A stretch of 64,000 nt of DNA from Candidatus Nitrosocaldaceae archaeon (GTDB lineage: Archaea; Thermoproteota; Nitrososphaeria; Nitrososphaerales; Nitrosocaldaceae). The translations under genes and the position numbers were made by a program. Under the pieces are notes generated by a model. It did no database searches. It saw only the letters and a list, made by a program, of their open reading frames with translations, and was not told the DNA's origin. Below, one piece after another: positions 38,642-48,164 of the stretch. Position 1 is the stretch's first letter. Every line of letters begins with the position of its first letter. The stretch spans positions 275,231-339,230 of the forward strand of contig BPGC01000001.1 of assembly GCA_026002835.1 (NCBI GenBank), read 5' to 3'.

Positions 38642-40440
38642 GCGAAGATAGAGGAGTTGGATCTGTAATTGGTGCTGTAATTGTTCTTACAATATTATTT
38701 ACTAGTGTATCTAGTTATCTATTATTTGTAGAAAGAGGAGATCAAAAAGTTAACGATTCACAAAAGATTAGGTTAGAAATGCTTAGAGAAAGGAGTATTG
38801 AGAAGTTAGAAATAAGTCTTATAAATGATGATGGTTTGAAAGCTAACATAACAAATTATAGCCCTCTTACAACTACCATAGTATATTATATCTTAATATC
38901 AATTGAAGATAATAATGTAATAAAGAATGAGAGTATTAGCATAACATTAAAAGATGGAGATAATAGTGTAATAGATCTTGAGTTCGTACCTAATAACTCA
39001 GATTATATGATCAAACTTGTTACCAAGAGAGGTTCAGTATTTACTGATATATGTTACAATGGATGTTATGAGATATCAGAGGCAAATAATAATGATTCAT
39101 CTGATAGTATAACATTAGGCCCAATGGATGTATCATTAAATCTAGAATATGCAGCATTTACATCATCTAGCAGCATAGAGTTTAACGATCCTAAAGGTGT
39201 TGCTGTTGATGATGGTAGGATAATTGTTGCTGATACTAATAATCATAGAATACAAGTGTTTGATAGTAATGGTAATTTCTTATTTGAGTTTGGAGATGAA
39301 GGAGATGGTGAAGGAGAGTTTGAACAGCCACATGGAATTGCTGTTGATAGTAATGATAGAATAATTGTTGCTGATACTAATAATCATAGAATACAAGTGT
39401 TTGATAGTAATGGTAATTTCTTATTTGAGTTTGGAGATGAAGGAGATGGTGAAGGAGAGTTTGAACAGCCACATGGAATTGCTGTTGATGATGATAGAAT
39501 AATTGTTGCTGATACTAATAATCATAGAATACAAGTGTTTGATAGTAATGGTAATTTCTTATTTGAGTTTGGTTCACTTGGTAGTGGTGAAGGAGAGTTT
39601 GATGATCCAGAAGGTGTTGCTGTTGATAGTAATGATAGAATAATTGTTGCTGATACTAATAATCATAGAATACAAGTGTTTGATAGTAATGGTAATTTCT
39701 TATTTGAGTTTGGAGATGAAGGAGATGGTGAAGGAGAGTTTAATAAAATAGAAGCATTAACTACAAATGGCACTACAATATTCGTTGCTGATAGTCATAA
39801 TCATAGAATACAAGTGTTTGATAGTAATGGTAATTTCTTATTTGAGTTTGGTTCACTTGGTAGTGGTGAAGGAGAGTTTGATGATCCAGAAGGTGTTGCT
39901 GTTGATAGTAATGATAGAATAATTGTTGCTGATACGAAGAATGATAGAATACAAGTGTTTGATAATAATGGTAATTTCTTATTCAATAATTTTAATGCTG
40001 GCTCTGGTAGTCTGATGTGGCTTACAGCAGATACAGTACCAGCAAATGAAGATATAGTATTTAGATTAAAAGTAACAAATATAGCTGATAACCCAATATG
40101 GCTTACCTCAAAGACCTCTCTAACATTATTCGAGGCAGAAGATTCTAACAGGGTTGCAAAGTGGTATTTGGTTAAGAATGTTACTAACAATTCTATAGAT
40201 TATCTATTTGATGAAACATCCCCTTATATACAATTATCTCCTAATCAGCAAGTAACATTATACTTTGCTGCAAATAAGTCAGATGCTATAGATAACAAAG
40301 ATCCTCCTACAATGCCTACTCCACCTGGAAGGATATGGGGAGTTACTTTGTTATTTGTAGGATATTTTGGAGAATCTATGCCAGATTTGGAGAATCCTTA
40401 TGCACAGAGTGTACCATATACAGTTATTATAGCAGGGTGA
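38638..40440 (+). CDS. Pilin-like protein with six-blade NHL beta-propeller
   Basis: A 600-residue surface protein. The N-terminus EDRGVGSVIGAVIVLTILFTSVSSYLLF is a class III signal and pilin helix. After a spacer domain (residues 35-160) come six NHL repeats of 46-47 residues (RIIVADTNNHRIQVFDSNG), the number needed for one closed propeller, then a C-terminal Ig-like domain from about residue 460. NHL propellers mostly bind proteins, RNA or glycans. Neighbours suggest it is exported and displayed as a minor or tip pilin; that is inference. Confidence 0.85.
   Translation: MSEDRGVGSVIGAVIVLTILFTSVSSYLLFVERGDQKVNDSQKIRLEMLRERSIEKLEISLINDDGLKANITNYSPLTTTIVYYILISIEDNNVIKNESISITLKDGDNSVIDLEFVPNNSDYMIKLVTKRGSVFTDICYNGCYEISEANNNDSSDSITLGPMDVSLNLEYAAFTSSSSIEFNDPKGVAVDDGRIIVADTNNHRIQVFDSNGNFLFEFGDEGDGEGEFEQPHGIAVDSNDRIIVADTNNHRIQVFDSNGNFLFEFGDEGDGEGEFEQPHGIAVDDDRIIVADTNNHRIQVFDSNGNFLFEFGSLGSGEGEFDDPEGVAVDSNDRIIVADTNNHRIQVFDSNGNFLFEFGDEGDGEGEFNKIEALTTNGTTIFVADSHNHRIQVFDSNGNFLFEFGSLGSGEGEFDDPEGVAVDSNDRIIVADTKNDRIQVFDNNGNFLFNNFNAGSGSLMWLTADTVPANEDIVFRLKVTNIADNPIWLTSKTSLTLFEAEDSNRVAKWYLVKNVTNNSIDYLFDETSPYIQLSPNQQVTLYFAANKSDAIDNKDPPTMPTPPGRIWGVTLLFVGYFGESMPDLENPYAQSVPYTVIIAG
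39187..39990 (+). repeat. In-frame tandem DNA repeats encoding NHL blades
   Basis: Six units of 138 or 141 bp, anchored on AATCATAGAATACAAG at 39241, 39382, 39520, 39661 and 39799, and the variant AATGATAGAATACAAG at 39940. The central units are nearly identical in DNA, not just in protein. Two alternating linker types are seen: one coding GDEGDGEGEFEQPHG, the other GSLGSGEGEFDDPEG. This points to recent duplication or ongoing gene conversion. Confidence 0.9.
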
Positions 40441-40444
40441 TAAG

Positions 40445-42037
40445 ATGATATTCAAGAAAAAGAAGAATAAAACATATGACCATCCTCTTACAGGTACATT
40501 ATTGAATAATATAACAGTATTAGAGAGTTATGATTTTGGAAGAGATTATCCTAGAGTAGATATAGTAGAAGATCAGAATAAGATGAGAGTATATTGTATA
40601 AAAGAACCTATGTTAAATAACGATGAATTAGAGGTATATCATGATGTTATGCATGCATTGGAATATGAGATTAACATTCCTAGAGAGTATATAAATCCAG
40701 AACAATACTTTACCGAGCTTTTAGATAAGATAGTAAAGATATATGGGCTTGCTAGAGCAAATGTTGATCTTAACAAGATCAAATATTATGCTGCTAGAGA
40801 TATGATAGGATTAGGAGCATTAGAACCGTTGATATTAGATCCTAATATAGAGGATATATCAGTAAATGGGCTAAATAAACCAGTCTACATATGGCATAGA
40901 AAGTATGAAAATTTGCCAACTAACCTTATCTTTAAAGAATATAAGATATTGGATAATAATGTTATAAGGTTAGTACATTTAGGAGGAAAGCATATCTCTA
41001 CAGCAAACCCAATAGTAGATGCTGCTTTACCTGGAGGGCATAGATTACATGCTACATATAGAAATGAGGTATCTCCTCATGGAAGTAGCATAACAATAAG
41101 AAAGTTCAGAGAAGTGCCAATAACAATAATAGATCTAATAAATAATGGAACTATAAACTATATTATAGCAGCATATGCTTGGCTGTTAATGGAGAATAGA
41201 GCTACTGCTACAGTTATAGGTTCTACTGGAAGTGGTAAGACTACAACTTTAAACGCTTTACTATCATTAGTCCCATCAAATACAAAGATAATAACTATAG
41301 AAGAGGTTAAGGAGATAAATATACATCATAATAACTGGGTTCCATTACTTGTAAGGTTTAGTTATCTTGGTGATAAAAGTTCTACTGTGTCTGCATTTAA
41401 ATTAGTAAAAGCAGCTATGAGAATGAGACCTGATATTCTTGTTATAGGCGAGGTTAGAGGAGAAGAGGCATATGCGTTATTCCAAGCTCTAAGCACTGGA
41501 CATGGAGGTATGTTTACCATGCACGCAGAGGATACAAACTCTGCATTACAAAGATTGTTATCAAAGCCCATGAATGTAGCTCCTTCATATCTACAATTCT
41601 TAGATCTATCATTTGTAATAAGAAGAGTTAATGTTAATAATAAACTAGTAAGGAGGATGATAGCTATAGATGAGTTATTAGATGCAAATACTAGAGTTAG
41701 AATGTTCGAATGGAATGCCAAAAATGATAAATTCATCATGAGAAAGTTACAAGAAAGCGTCAAACTAAAGAGAGTTGCTCAGATGAATGGATATGATACT
41801 AATGAACTTATACATGAAATAGGAAAAAGGATAAAGATACTTTATTGGCTAAATATGAATAATATAAAAGATTTTAGAGAAGTTACAGAAATGCTACAAT
41901 TGTATAGGAATAATCCAATAACACTTGAGGATAAGATAGATAAAGACTTTAAGGATAAAGGTGTAGATTTTGAGAAGTTAATTCTTAGCATGTTTAGGGA
42001 GGCTACTGATACTAGCATAACATTAGATCTTAGGTGA
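40445..42037 (+). CDS. Type II/IV secretion ATPase (TadA/GspE superfamily)
   Basis: Cytoplasmic hexameric ATPase that drives pilus assembly. Walker A VIGSTGSGKTTTL is at residues 257-269, Walker B DILVIGEVRGEE near 330-341, and the His-box region GHGGMFTMHAED near 352-363. The first 110 residues form the N-terminal region. It is followed 4 bp later by the TadC-like membrane protein. Archaellum genes such as flaH or flaJ neighbours are not seen, so it serves the pilus encoded here. Confidence 0.92.
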   Translation: MIFKKKKNKTYDHPLTGTLLNNITVLESYDFGRDYPRVDIVEDQNKMRVYCIKEPMLNNDELEVYHDVMHALEYEINIPREYINPEQYFTELLDKIVKIYGLARANVDLNKIKYYAARDMIGLGALEPLILDPNIEDISVNGLNKPVYIWHRKYENLPTNLIFKEYKILDNNVIRLVHLGGKHISTANPIVDAALPGGHRLHATYRNEVSPHGSSITIRKFREVPITIIDLINNGTINYIIAAYAWLLMENRATATVIGSTGSGKTTTLNALLSLVPSNTKIITIEEVKEINIHHNNWVPLLVRFSYLGDKSSTVSAFKLVKAAMRMRPDILVIGEVRGEEAYALFQALSTGHGGMFTMHAEDTNSALQRLLSKPMNVAPSYLQFLDLSFVIRRVNVNNKLVRRMIAIDELLDANTRVRMFEWNAKNDKFIMRKLQESVKLKRVAQMNGYDTNELIHEIGKRIKILYWLNMNNIKDFREVTEMLQLYRNNPITLEDKIDKDFKDKGVDFEKLILSMFREATDTSITLDLR

Positions 42038-42041
42038 TGTT

Positions 42042-43964
42042 ATGAGCATAAAATTATCTACTAATGAGTTATTAATAGCAATAGCTTTAAAATTGTTTAG
42101 AGGTATAGCGGATGGTTTTATCAAGAAAACCCCAAAGTTAGATAAGCAGATATTAAGATCTTATATGAATATAACCCCAGAAGCACTTGTATCATTATCA
42201 TTATTCATAACATTATTAACTATACCAATAAGCATACTAGGTATATATCTATTTATTAACTCTAATAATATAATTGGTTTAACATTATTAGCAATTCCTC
42301 CATTAACCTTCTTCATTGGAATTAATGCTCCAAAGTTTAGTATGAGCAATAGAAAAGCTGCATTAGAAGATGAGCTTCCATATCTCATAGGTTATATATC
42401 TATACTAGCAGGAGGAGGTATAACATTACCATTTGCATTAGAAAGGATAAGCCAAAATAAACTATTACCAGCATCAGCAAAGGAAGCTATGCATATGTTC
42501 ATGCAGATAAGATTACTAGGTATGAACCCAATATCTGCGTTAGAAAATATGGCAAGATATAATCCTCATGATTCATTTGCAGATTTTATCGGTGGTTATG
42601 TTACAACTCTGAAAAGTGGTGGGGATGTCAGCAATTATCTATTAGCAAAATTGAAAGATGCATATAGTTATAGAAGCATAAGACTAAAATCACTTATCGA
42701 ATTTACTGGCAATCTTGCAGAAGCATATATGGGTATAGTAGTAGTATTAGGTATTGTTTTACTAGTAATGTTTACTAGCCAAGGCTTGATTGCTGGTTCT
42801 GGCTCATTTGGTTTGTCTAATGATAGCATAATGCAATCTGTAATGTTCTCTAGCGTATTGATACCTATAATATCTGTAGCATTTATAGGAATTTTACATA
42901 TGAGCCAGCCTAGAGAACCTTTTGCTTATAATAAACCATATATATTATTCGTTTTATTTATGCCTTTAATACCAGCTATGATATTTTTCCCAAATATATT
43001 AGATATACTCCCTATAAACCAAGATATGTTTAATCTCTTAGCAGATATCTTTTCTACACTTTTAATAATTAGTAATATATTCATTAATTATATAATAGAA
43101 CCATTACTTAATTCATTATTATTATTAAAAATATTGGCAATTGATATACAACTAGATCAATTATCTGATAATATCACAAAAGAGATAGCAATAATGACTG
43201 ATAATATAAGAATGGTTGATAAATCCTCATTAATAATACCATTGCATATAAGAACTGCAATAGGTTTGATCGCTAGTGCACTGCCAGCATCTATAATAGA
43301 GATTAAACATTCTATGCAAAAAAGAGCTATTGAGTCTAGACTTCCTCACTTTCTAAGAGATTTAGCAGAGATAAGTAAGAATAGTGTATCTATAGAGAAG
43401 GCATTACAACAGTTAACAGAGAGAGACTATGGTATGTTATCAAAACATGTAAAGGTAATGTCTGCACAGATATCATGGGGTTTTCCTATAGAGAGAATAC
43501 TTGCTAGATTCTCAAATGCTACAAAGAGCTGGTTCTCTAAGATGATAGCTTTCATCTTGCTAGAGATTATGAATATTGGCGGAGGAAGAGTAGAAACCCT
43601 TAGTAACCTAGCAGATTTTGTTGAACGTGTAAACCAGTTAGAGAAAGAGAAAAACTCTTCATTAAGATTGTATGGTATAATACCATATTTTGGTGCTATA
43701 ATCTCTATACTAACATTAATAATCATGTTGGATGTATTCATGAATCCAATAGGCGATTTTGAGAATAGATTAACCATTAGCGATGAGGATAAAAGTTTGT
43801 TATTAACAGGTTCAATAATACAAGCATTCGCTACTGGAATTGTTGCTGGAAAGATGGGAGAAGGAAGTGTAGCAGCTGGTTTCAAACATGCTTTGATCCT
43901 AACAATAATAAGTTTAATCAGCATATTCATAGCACCTTTACTAACTGATATGTTCAGTTTCTAA
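42042..43964 (+). CDS. Type II secretion F/TadC-like pilus platform protein
   Basis: A 640-residue membrane platform protein with two T2SSF-type modules. Helices are visible near residues 50-90 (SLSLFITLLTIPISILGIYLF), 230-260, 280-340 and at the C-terminus (LILTIISLISIFIAPLL). The conserved cytoplasmic segments FALERISQNKLLPASAKEAM and IEKALQQLTERDYGML are typical of the family. It is the last gene of the pilus operon. Confidence 0.9.
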   Translation: MSIKLSTNELLIAIALKLFRGIADGFIKKTPKLDKQILRSYMNITPEALVSLSLFITLLTIPISILGIYLFINSNNIIGLTLLAIPPLTFFIGINAPKFSMSNRKAALEDELPYLIGYISILAGGGITLPFALERISQNKLLPASAKEAMHMFMQIRLLGMNPISALENMARYNPHDSFADFIGGYVTTLKSGGDVSNYLLAKLKDAYSYRSIRLKSLIEFTGNLAEAYMGIVVVLGIVLLVMFTSQGLIAGSGSFGLSNDSIMQSVMFSSVLIPIISVAFIGILHMSQPREPFAYNKPYILFVLFMPLIPAMIFFPNILDILPINQDMFNLLADIFSTLLIISNIFINYIIEPLLNSLLLLKILAIDIQLDQLSDNITKEIAIMTDNIRMVDKSSLIIPLHIRTAIGLIASALPASIIEIKHSMQKRAIESRLPHFLRDLAEISKNSVSIEKALQQLTERDYGMLSKHVKVMSAQISWGFPIERILARFSNATKSWFSKMIAFILLEIMNIGGGRVETLSNLADFVERVNQLEKEKNSSLRLYGIIPYFGAIISILTLIIMLDVFMNPIGDFENRLTISDEDKSLLLTGSIIQAFATGIVAGKMGEGSVAAGFKHALILTIISLISIFIAPLLTDMFSF

Positions 43965-43983
43965 TAAAGAGAGCTTATAATAA

Positions 43984-43991
43984 TTTATATA
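43984..43991 (+). promoter_or_regulatory. TATA box of the acyl-CoA carboxylase operon
   Basis: TTTATATA centred about 29 nt before the ATG of the carboxyltransferase gene, directly after the pilus operon ends. The spacing predicts a leaderless or near-leaderless mRNA. Confidence 0.5.
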
Positions 43992-44016
43992 TGACCAATA
44001 ACATTCTAGCATTGCT

Positions 44017-45564
44017 ATGCATGAGGATAAGATTGAGAAGTTAGCAGAGATTAAGAAGCTAGCAGAGATAGGTGGAGGGGAAGAGCGCATTAAGGCTCAG
44101 CATAGCAAGGGTAAGTTAACAGCTAGAGAAAGATTGAATTTATTATTAGACCCAGGAACGTTTATAGAACTAGACAAGTTTGTAGTTACTAGATCTAGAG
44201 ATTTTGGATTAGATAAGAAGAAGTTTTATGGTGATGGAGTAGTTACAGGTTATGGAAATATAAATAATAGGCAAGTATTCGTTTATGCTCAAGATTTTAC
44301 AGTGTTAGGTGGTTCTTTAGGTGAGATGTCTGGTAAAAAGATAGCAAAAGTTATGGATCATGCAATAAAGAATGGTTGCCCTATTATAGGTATAATAGAT
44401 TCTGGAGGTGCTAGAATTCAAGAAGGTGTTATGAGCCTTGCTGGATATGGTGAGATATTTTATAGAAATACACTAGCATCTGGGGTTGTTCCTCAGATCA
44501 CAATTAATGCTGGTCCATGTGCTGGAGGAGCGGTTTATTCTCCAGCAATTACAGATTTCATAATCATGATAGATAAAATAAGCCATATGTTTGTAACAGG
44601 TCCAGAGGTTGTAAAGACAGCACTGGGAGAAGATGTCACTTTTGAAGAGTTAGGAGGAGCACAAACACACGGAAAGAATAGCGGTGTAGCACATTTTGTG
44701 GCAAGTGATGAGTATGAAGCAATGGATATAGTTAAGAGATTATTATCTTACATTCCTCAGAATAATATGGAAGATCCTCCTTATGTTACTCCAACGGATG
44801 ATCCTAATAGGATGGATAGTAAACTAGCAAATATAATACCAGCTAATCCATATGAGCCTTATGATATTAAAGAGATAATAACATCAGTATTAGATAACAA
44901 TGAGTTCTTCGAGGTTCATGAATTATGGGCTCAGAATGTAGTTGTTGGATTTGGTAGGCTTAATGGTAGATCTGTAGGAATTATTGCCAATCAGCCTCAA
45001 TACCTTGCTGGTTCTCTTGATATAGATTCTTCATGCAAAGCGGCGAGATTTATAAGATTTTGCGATTGCTTCAATATACCAATAATATCATTTGTAGATA
45101 CTCCAGGTTATCTTCCAGGTTTAGAGCAAGAAAGACATGGAATAATAAGACATGGTAGCAAATTGTTATTTGCTTATTGTGAAGCTACAGTTCCAAAGTT
45201 AGCAGTAATAGTAGGAAAAGCTTATGGTGGTGCATATATAGCTATGAGTAGCAAGCATCTTAGAACTGATATGAACTTTGCATGGCCTACAGCAGAGATT
45301 GCAGTTTTAGGACCAGAGGCTGCTATAAATATAATATTTAGGAAGGATATAGCAGAGGCTGATGATAAAGAGGCTGTTAGGAAGAAGCTTATTGAGGAAT
45401 ATAGAGCTAAATTTGCTCATCCATATATAGCTGCTGAACAAGGTTACATAGATGCTGTAATAGATCCTATAGAGACTAGGCCTATGCTTATAAGAGCATT
45501 AGAATCTGTTATAAATAAGAAAGAGAGCCGACCGTTTAAGAAACATGGTAATATCAATCTATGA
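44017..45564 (+). CDS. Acetyl-/propionyl-CoA carboxylase, carboxyltransferase (beta) subunit
   Basis: Transfers CO2 from carboxybiotin to acetyl-CoA or propionyl-CoA. Marks are GKLTARERLNLLLDPGTFIE at the start, GGSLGEMSGKKIAKVMDHA, DSGGARIQEGV, CAGGAVYSPAITDF, TPGYLPGLEQE and GKAYGGAYIAMSSK. Length 515 is standard. In archaea that lack fatty-acid synthesis this enzyme serves CO2 fixation (3-hydroxypropionate/4-hydroxybutyrate cycle); that use here is inferred from lineage and from PHA genes. Confidence 0.95.
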   Translation: MHEDKIEKLAEIKKLAEIGGGEERIKAQHSKGKLTARERLNLLLDPGTFIELDKFVVTRSRDFGLDKKKFYGDGVVTGYGNINNRQVFVYAQDFTVLGGSLGEMSGKKIAKVMDHAIKNGCPIIGIIDSGGARIQEGVMSLAGYGEIFYRNTLASGVVPQITINAGPCAGGAVYSPAITDFIIMIDKISHMFVTGPEVVKTALGEDVTFEELGGAQTHGKNSGVAHFVASDEYEAMDIVKRLLSYIPQNNMEDPPYVTPTDDPNRMDSKLANIIPANPYEPYDIKEIITSVLDNNEFFEVHELWAQNVVVGFGRLNGRSVGIIANQPQYLAGSLDIDSSCKAARFIRFCDCFNIPIISFVDTPGYLPGLEQERHGIIRHGSKLLFAYCEATVPKLAVIVGKAYGGAYIAMSSKHLRTDMNFAWPTAEIAVLGPEAAINIIFRKDIAEADDKEAVRKKLIEEYRAKFAHPYIAAEQGYIDAVIDPIETRPMLIRALESVINKKESRPFKKHGNINL

Positions 45565-45570
45565 TGGTAT

Positions 45571-47085
45571 ATGAAGATAAATAAGATCCTTATAGCAAAT
45601 AGAGGAGAGATAGCTGTTAGGGTTATAAGAGCATGTAGAGAATTAGGCATAAAGAGTGTTGCTGTATATTCTGATGAAGATATACAATCTTTACATGTTA
45701 AATTGGCTAATGAAGCTTATCATATAGGTCCAGCAAGTCCTGTTGAGAGTTATCTTAGAATAGATAAGATTATAGATGCAGCAAAGAAGGCTGGAGCCGA
45801 TGCTATACACCCAGGCTATGGATTCTTATCTGAGAATGAAAGTTTTGGAGAAGCATGCGAGAAAGAAGGTATAATCTTTATTGGTCCAAGAAAAGAGACA
45901 TTAGCCTTAGCTGGAGATAAGATGGCATGTAAGAAGATTGCTAGAAAAGCTGGAGTTCCAGTAGTTCCAGGAAGTGATGATATGGTTGAGGATGTAGATG
46001 AAGCAGCTAGTTTGGCAAAGGATATAGGATATCCAGTATTACTAAAATCTGCGTTTGGAGGTGGCGGTAGAGGTATAAGATTAGCAAATAACGAAGAACA
46101 ATTAAGGCAAGAGTTCAATATGGCTTCTATGGAATCAAAGGCTGCGTTTGGTAAATCTGCATTATATATTGAGAAATTCCTTACTAATATTAGGCATATA
46201 GAATTCCAGTTTGTAAGAGATGCATATGGCAATGCTGCTCATATATTTGAGAGAGAATGTTCTATACAAAGAAGACATCAAAAGTTGGTAGAGATGTCTC
46301 CTTCACCAGTTGTAGATGAAGAGACTAGAAATAGAGTTGGAGGATATGCTGTAATGGCTGGGGAAGCTGTAGATTATCTTAATGCTGGAACTGTAGAGTT
46401 TGTAAGAGATAATAATACTGGTAATTTCTATTTCATAGAGATAAATGCTAGATTGCAAGTTGAGCATCCAGTAACTGAGCTTGTTAGTGGTTTAGATCTA
46501 GTAAAGTTACAGATAGCAATAGCATCTGGTGAAGAGTTGCCATTCAAACAAGAAGATCTTAAACTTACTGGTGCTGCAATAGAGTGCAGAATAAATGCTG
46601 AAGACCCATTTAATGATTTTGCTCCTTCCTATGGTATCGTTAAAGATTGTAGAATACCTTATGGACCAGGAGTTAGGGTAGATACTTATCTATATCCAGG
46701 ATGTAATGTATCAGGCTATTATGATTCTCTAGTGGCAAAGATAATAACCTGGGGTAAAGACTTTGATGAATCTAGGAGGAGGATGCTTAACGCATTAGAT
46801 GAGTTTTATGCTGATGGCATAACTACTGCGATTCCATTATACAAAGCAATAATGAATGATCCAGCATTCATAAATGGAGATTTATCAACAGATTATCTCC
46901 AGAAATATAAACTAATAGAAAGGCTTAAGGATATAAGTAAAGAGAGTATAAAGAAGAATAAAGATGCGATAGCATCAGCAGTATTGGTAGACTCTTTATA
47001 TGAAGGAGCAAGGAGTAAGAGAGTAGGAACGCAACTATGGAAAGAGAGAGGTAGGTTTGAGAGGAGTTTTGGGTATGGAATTTAA
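45571..47085 (+). CDS. accC: Acyl-CoA carboxylase, biotin carboxylase (alpha) subunit
   Basis: Carboxylates the biotin of the carrier subunit with bicarbonate and ATP. Marks are ILIANRGEIAVRVIRACRELG, IHPGYGFLSEN, the glycine-rich ATP loop KSAFGGGGRGIRL, HIFERECSIQRRHQKL, EINARLQVEHPVTELVSG. The 504-residue length fits the stand-alone subunit without fused carrier. It starts 6 bp after the carboxyltransferase gene. Confidence 0.96.
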   Translation: MKINKILIANRGEIAVRVIRACRELGIKSVAVYSDEDIQSLHVKLANEAYHIGPASPVESYLRIDKIIDAAKKAGADAIHPGYGFLSENESFGEACEKEGIIFIGPRKETLALAGDKMACKKIARKAGVPVVPGSDDMVEDVDEAASLAKDIGYPVLLKSAFGGGGRGIRLANNEEQLRQEFNMASMESKAAFGKSALYIEKFLTNIRHIEFQFVRDAYGNAAHIFERECSIQRRHQKLVEMSPSPVVDEETRNRVGGYAVMAGEAVDYLNAGTVEFVRDNNTGNFYFIEINARLQVEHPVTELVSGLDLVKLQIAIASGEELPFKQEDLKLTGAAIECRINAEDPFNDFAPSYGIVKDCRIPYGPGVRVDTYLYPGCNVSGYYDSLVAKIITWGKDFDESRRRMLNALDEFYADGITTAIPLYKAIMNDPAFINGDLSTDYLQKYKLIERLKDISKESIKKNKDAIASAVLVDSLYEGARSKRVGTQLWKERGRFERSFGYGI

Positions 47086-47587
47086 GATCGAAGAATTAAA
47101 TCAGTTAATAAAGGCTGATATAGTAAAGAAGATATCTAGCAATGAGGCTATAGTAAAGATAGATGATAAAGAGTATAACCTTAAAGTTATAAACTATGAT
47201 GGAGAAAAGGTAGAGTTCATGCTAGACAATACATATTATAATGCTAAATATCTAGATAATACAGCAACCAATATGAAGATACAAATTATTGGGAGTGAGA
47301 TGCCAGTTACAATAAATAGATTCCCTCATCTGCAACATATCGTTAGGAGAGTTTCTGGAGGTGCGATTGATACACAGAAGATCTTGCAAAGTCCAATACC
47401 AGGAAGAGTAGTATCTGTAGAAGCAAAACCAGATATGAAAGTAAAGAAAGGTGATGTTATAGCTGTCCTAGAATCCATGAAGATGCAAGTAGCAATCAAG
47501 GCTCATAAAGATGGTATAATTAAAGAGATTAGGATAAAAGAAGGAAGTAATGTATCAAGAAACGATCCAGTAGCGGTTATAGAATAA
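47075..47587 (+). CDS. accB: Biotin carboxyl carrier protein of acyl-CoA carboxylase
   Basis: Carries CO2 between the two other subunits. The biotinylation motif VLESMKMQV has its lysine at residue 136, 35 residues from the C-terminus as usual, inside a barrel-sandwich domain (SPIPGRVVSVEAKPDMKVKKGD). The ATG at 47075, preceded by a GGAG site, is preferred over an in-frame TTG at 47057. It overlaps the biotin carboxylase gene by 11 bp. Confidence 0.95.
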   Translation: MEFKIEELNQLIKADIVKKISSNEAIVKIDDKEYNLKVINYDGEKVEFMLDNTYYNAKYLDNTATNMKIQIIGSEMPVTINRFPHLQHIVRRVSGGAIDTQKILQSPIPGRVVSVEAKPDMKVKKGDVIAVLESMKMQVAIKAHKDGIIKEIRIKEGSNVSRNDPVAVIE

Positions 47588-47591
47588 AAAT

Positions 47592-48095
47592 TTAGTTTAT
47601 GCTTTTTATAACCTCTTTGATCTCTTCATAATTCGGCTCTACTAATGGATTGTTTGATACCCATTTATACCTTATCTTGCCTTGACTATCCAATACAAAT
47701 ACTGATCTCTTTGCTGCATTATAGCCTTTAACATGCAATAGATTTGGCATAACTACATTATACTTCCTAATAACTTTCCTTGCATAATCACTTAACACTG
47801 GAAAGTTTAGATTGTGCATCTCGACAAATTGCTTGTTAGCAAATGGTCCATCAACACTTATAGCTATAATCTCTGCTCCCGCTTCTTTCAATTCATCGAA
47901 CGAATCTCTAAATGTGCACATCTCCTTTGTACATACTGGAGATAATGCTGCTGGGAAGAATGCTAGAACTACTTTCTTTCCTTTATAATCCTTGAGACTA
48001 TGTATCTTCAAGTCTGGATCTGGTAATTTGAAATCTGGTGCTTTACTTCCTATTCTAAGGCTTGTCTTTTTAGGTTTGGTATCTTTTGCCATCAT
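47592..48095 (-). CDS. Peroxiredoxin, BCP/PrxQ-like
   Basis: Reduces peroxides. The thioredoxin-fold peroxiredoxin domain shows APDFKLPD at the start and FFPAALSPVCTKEMCTFRD, with peroxidatic Cys55 and a likely resolving Cys60 five residues on, the pattern of the BCP/PrxQ subgroup. The usual threonine of the active-site PxxxTxxC is serine here (PAALSPVC), a known tolerated change. It converges with the carrier gene, leaving 4 bp. Confidence 0.92.
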   Translation of the reverse strand: MMAKDTKPKKTSLRIGSKAPDFKLPDPDLKIHSLKDYKGKKVVLAFFPAALSPVCTKEMCTFRDSFDELKEAGAEIIAISVDGPFANKQFVEMHNLNFPVLSDYARKVIRKYNVVMPNLLHVKGYNAAKRSVFVLDSQGKIRYKWVSNNPLVEPNYEEIKEVIKSIN

Positions 48096-48164
48096 ACTTT
48101 GTTCATATAACTATTTATAAAATATTTCGGTAAGAATAAAAATGAATTTATAATAATAAAGTTT

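Noticed and set aside
36943..43964. Archaellum operon
   Set aside because: No recognisable archaellin set, FlaH or other fla genes are present; two F modules and three unlike pilins favour a pilus.
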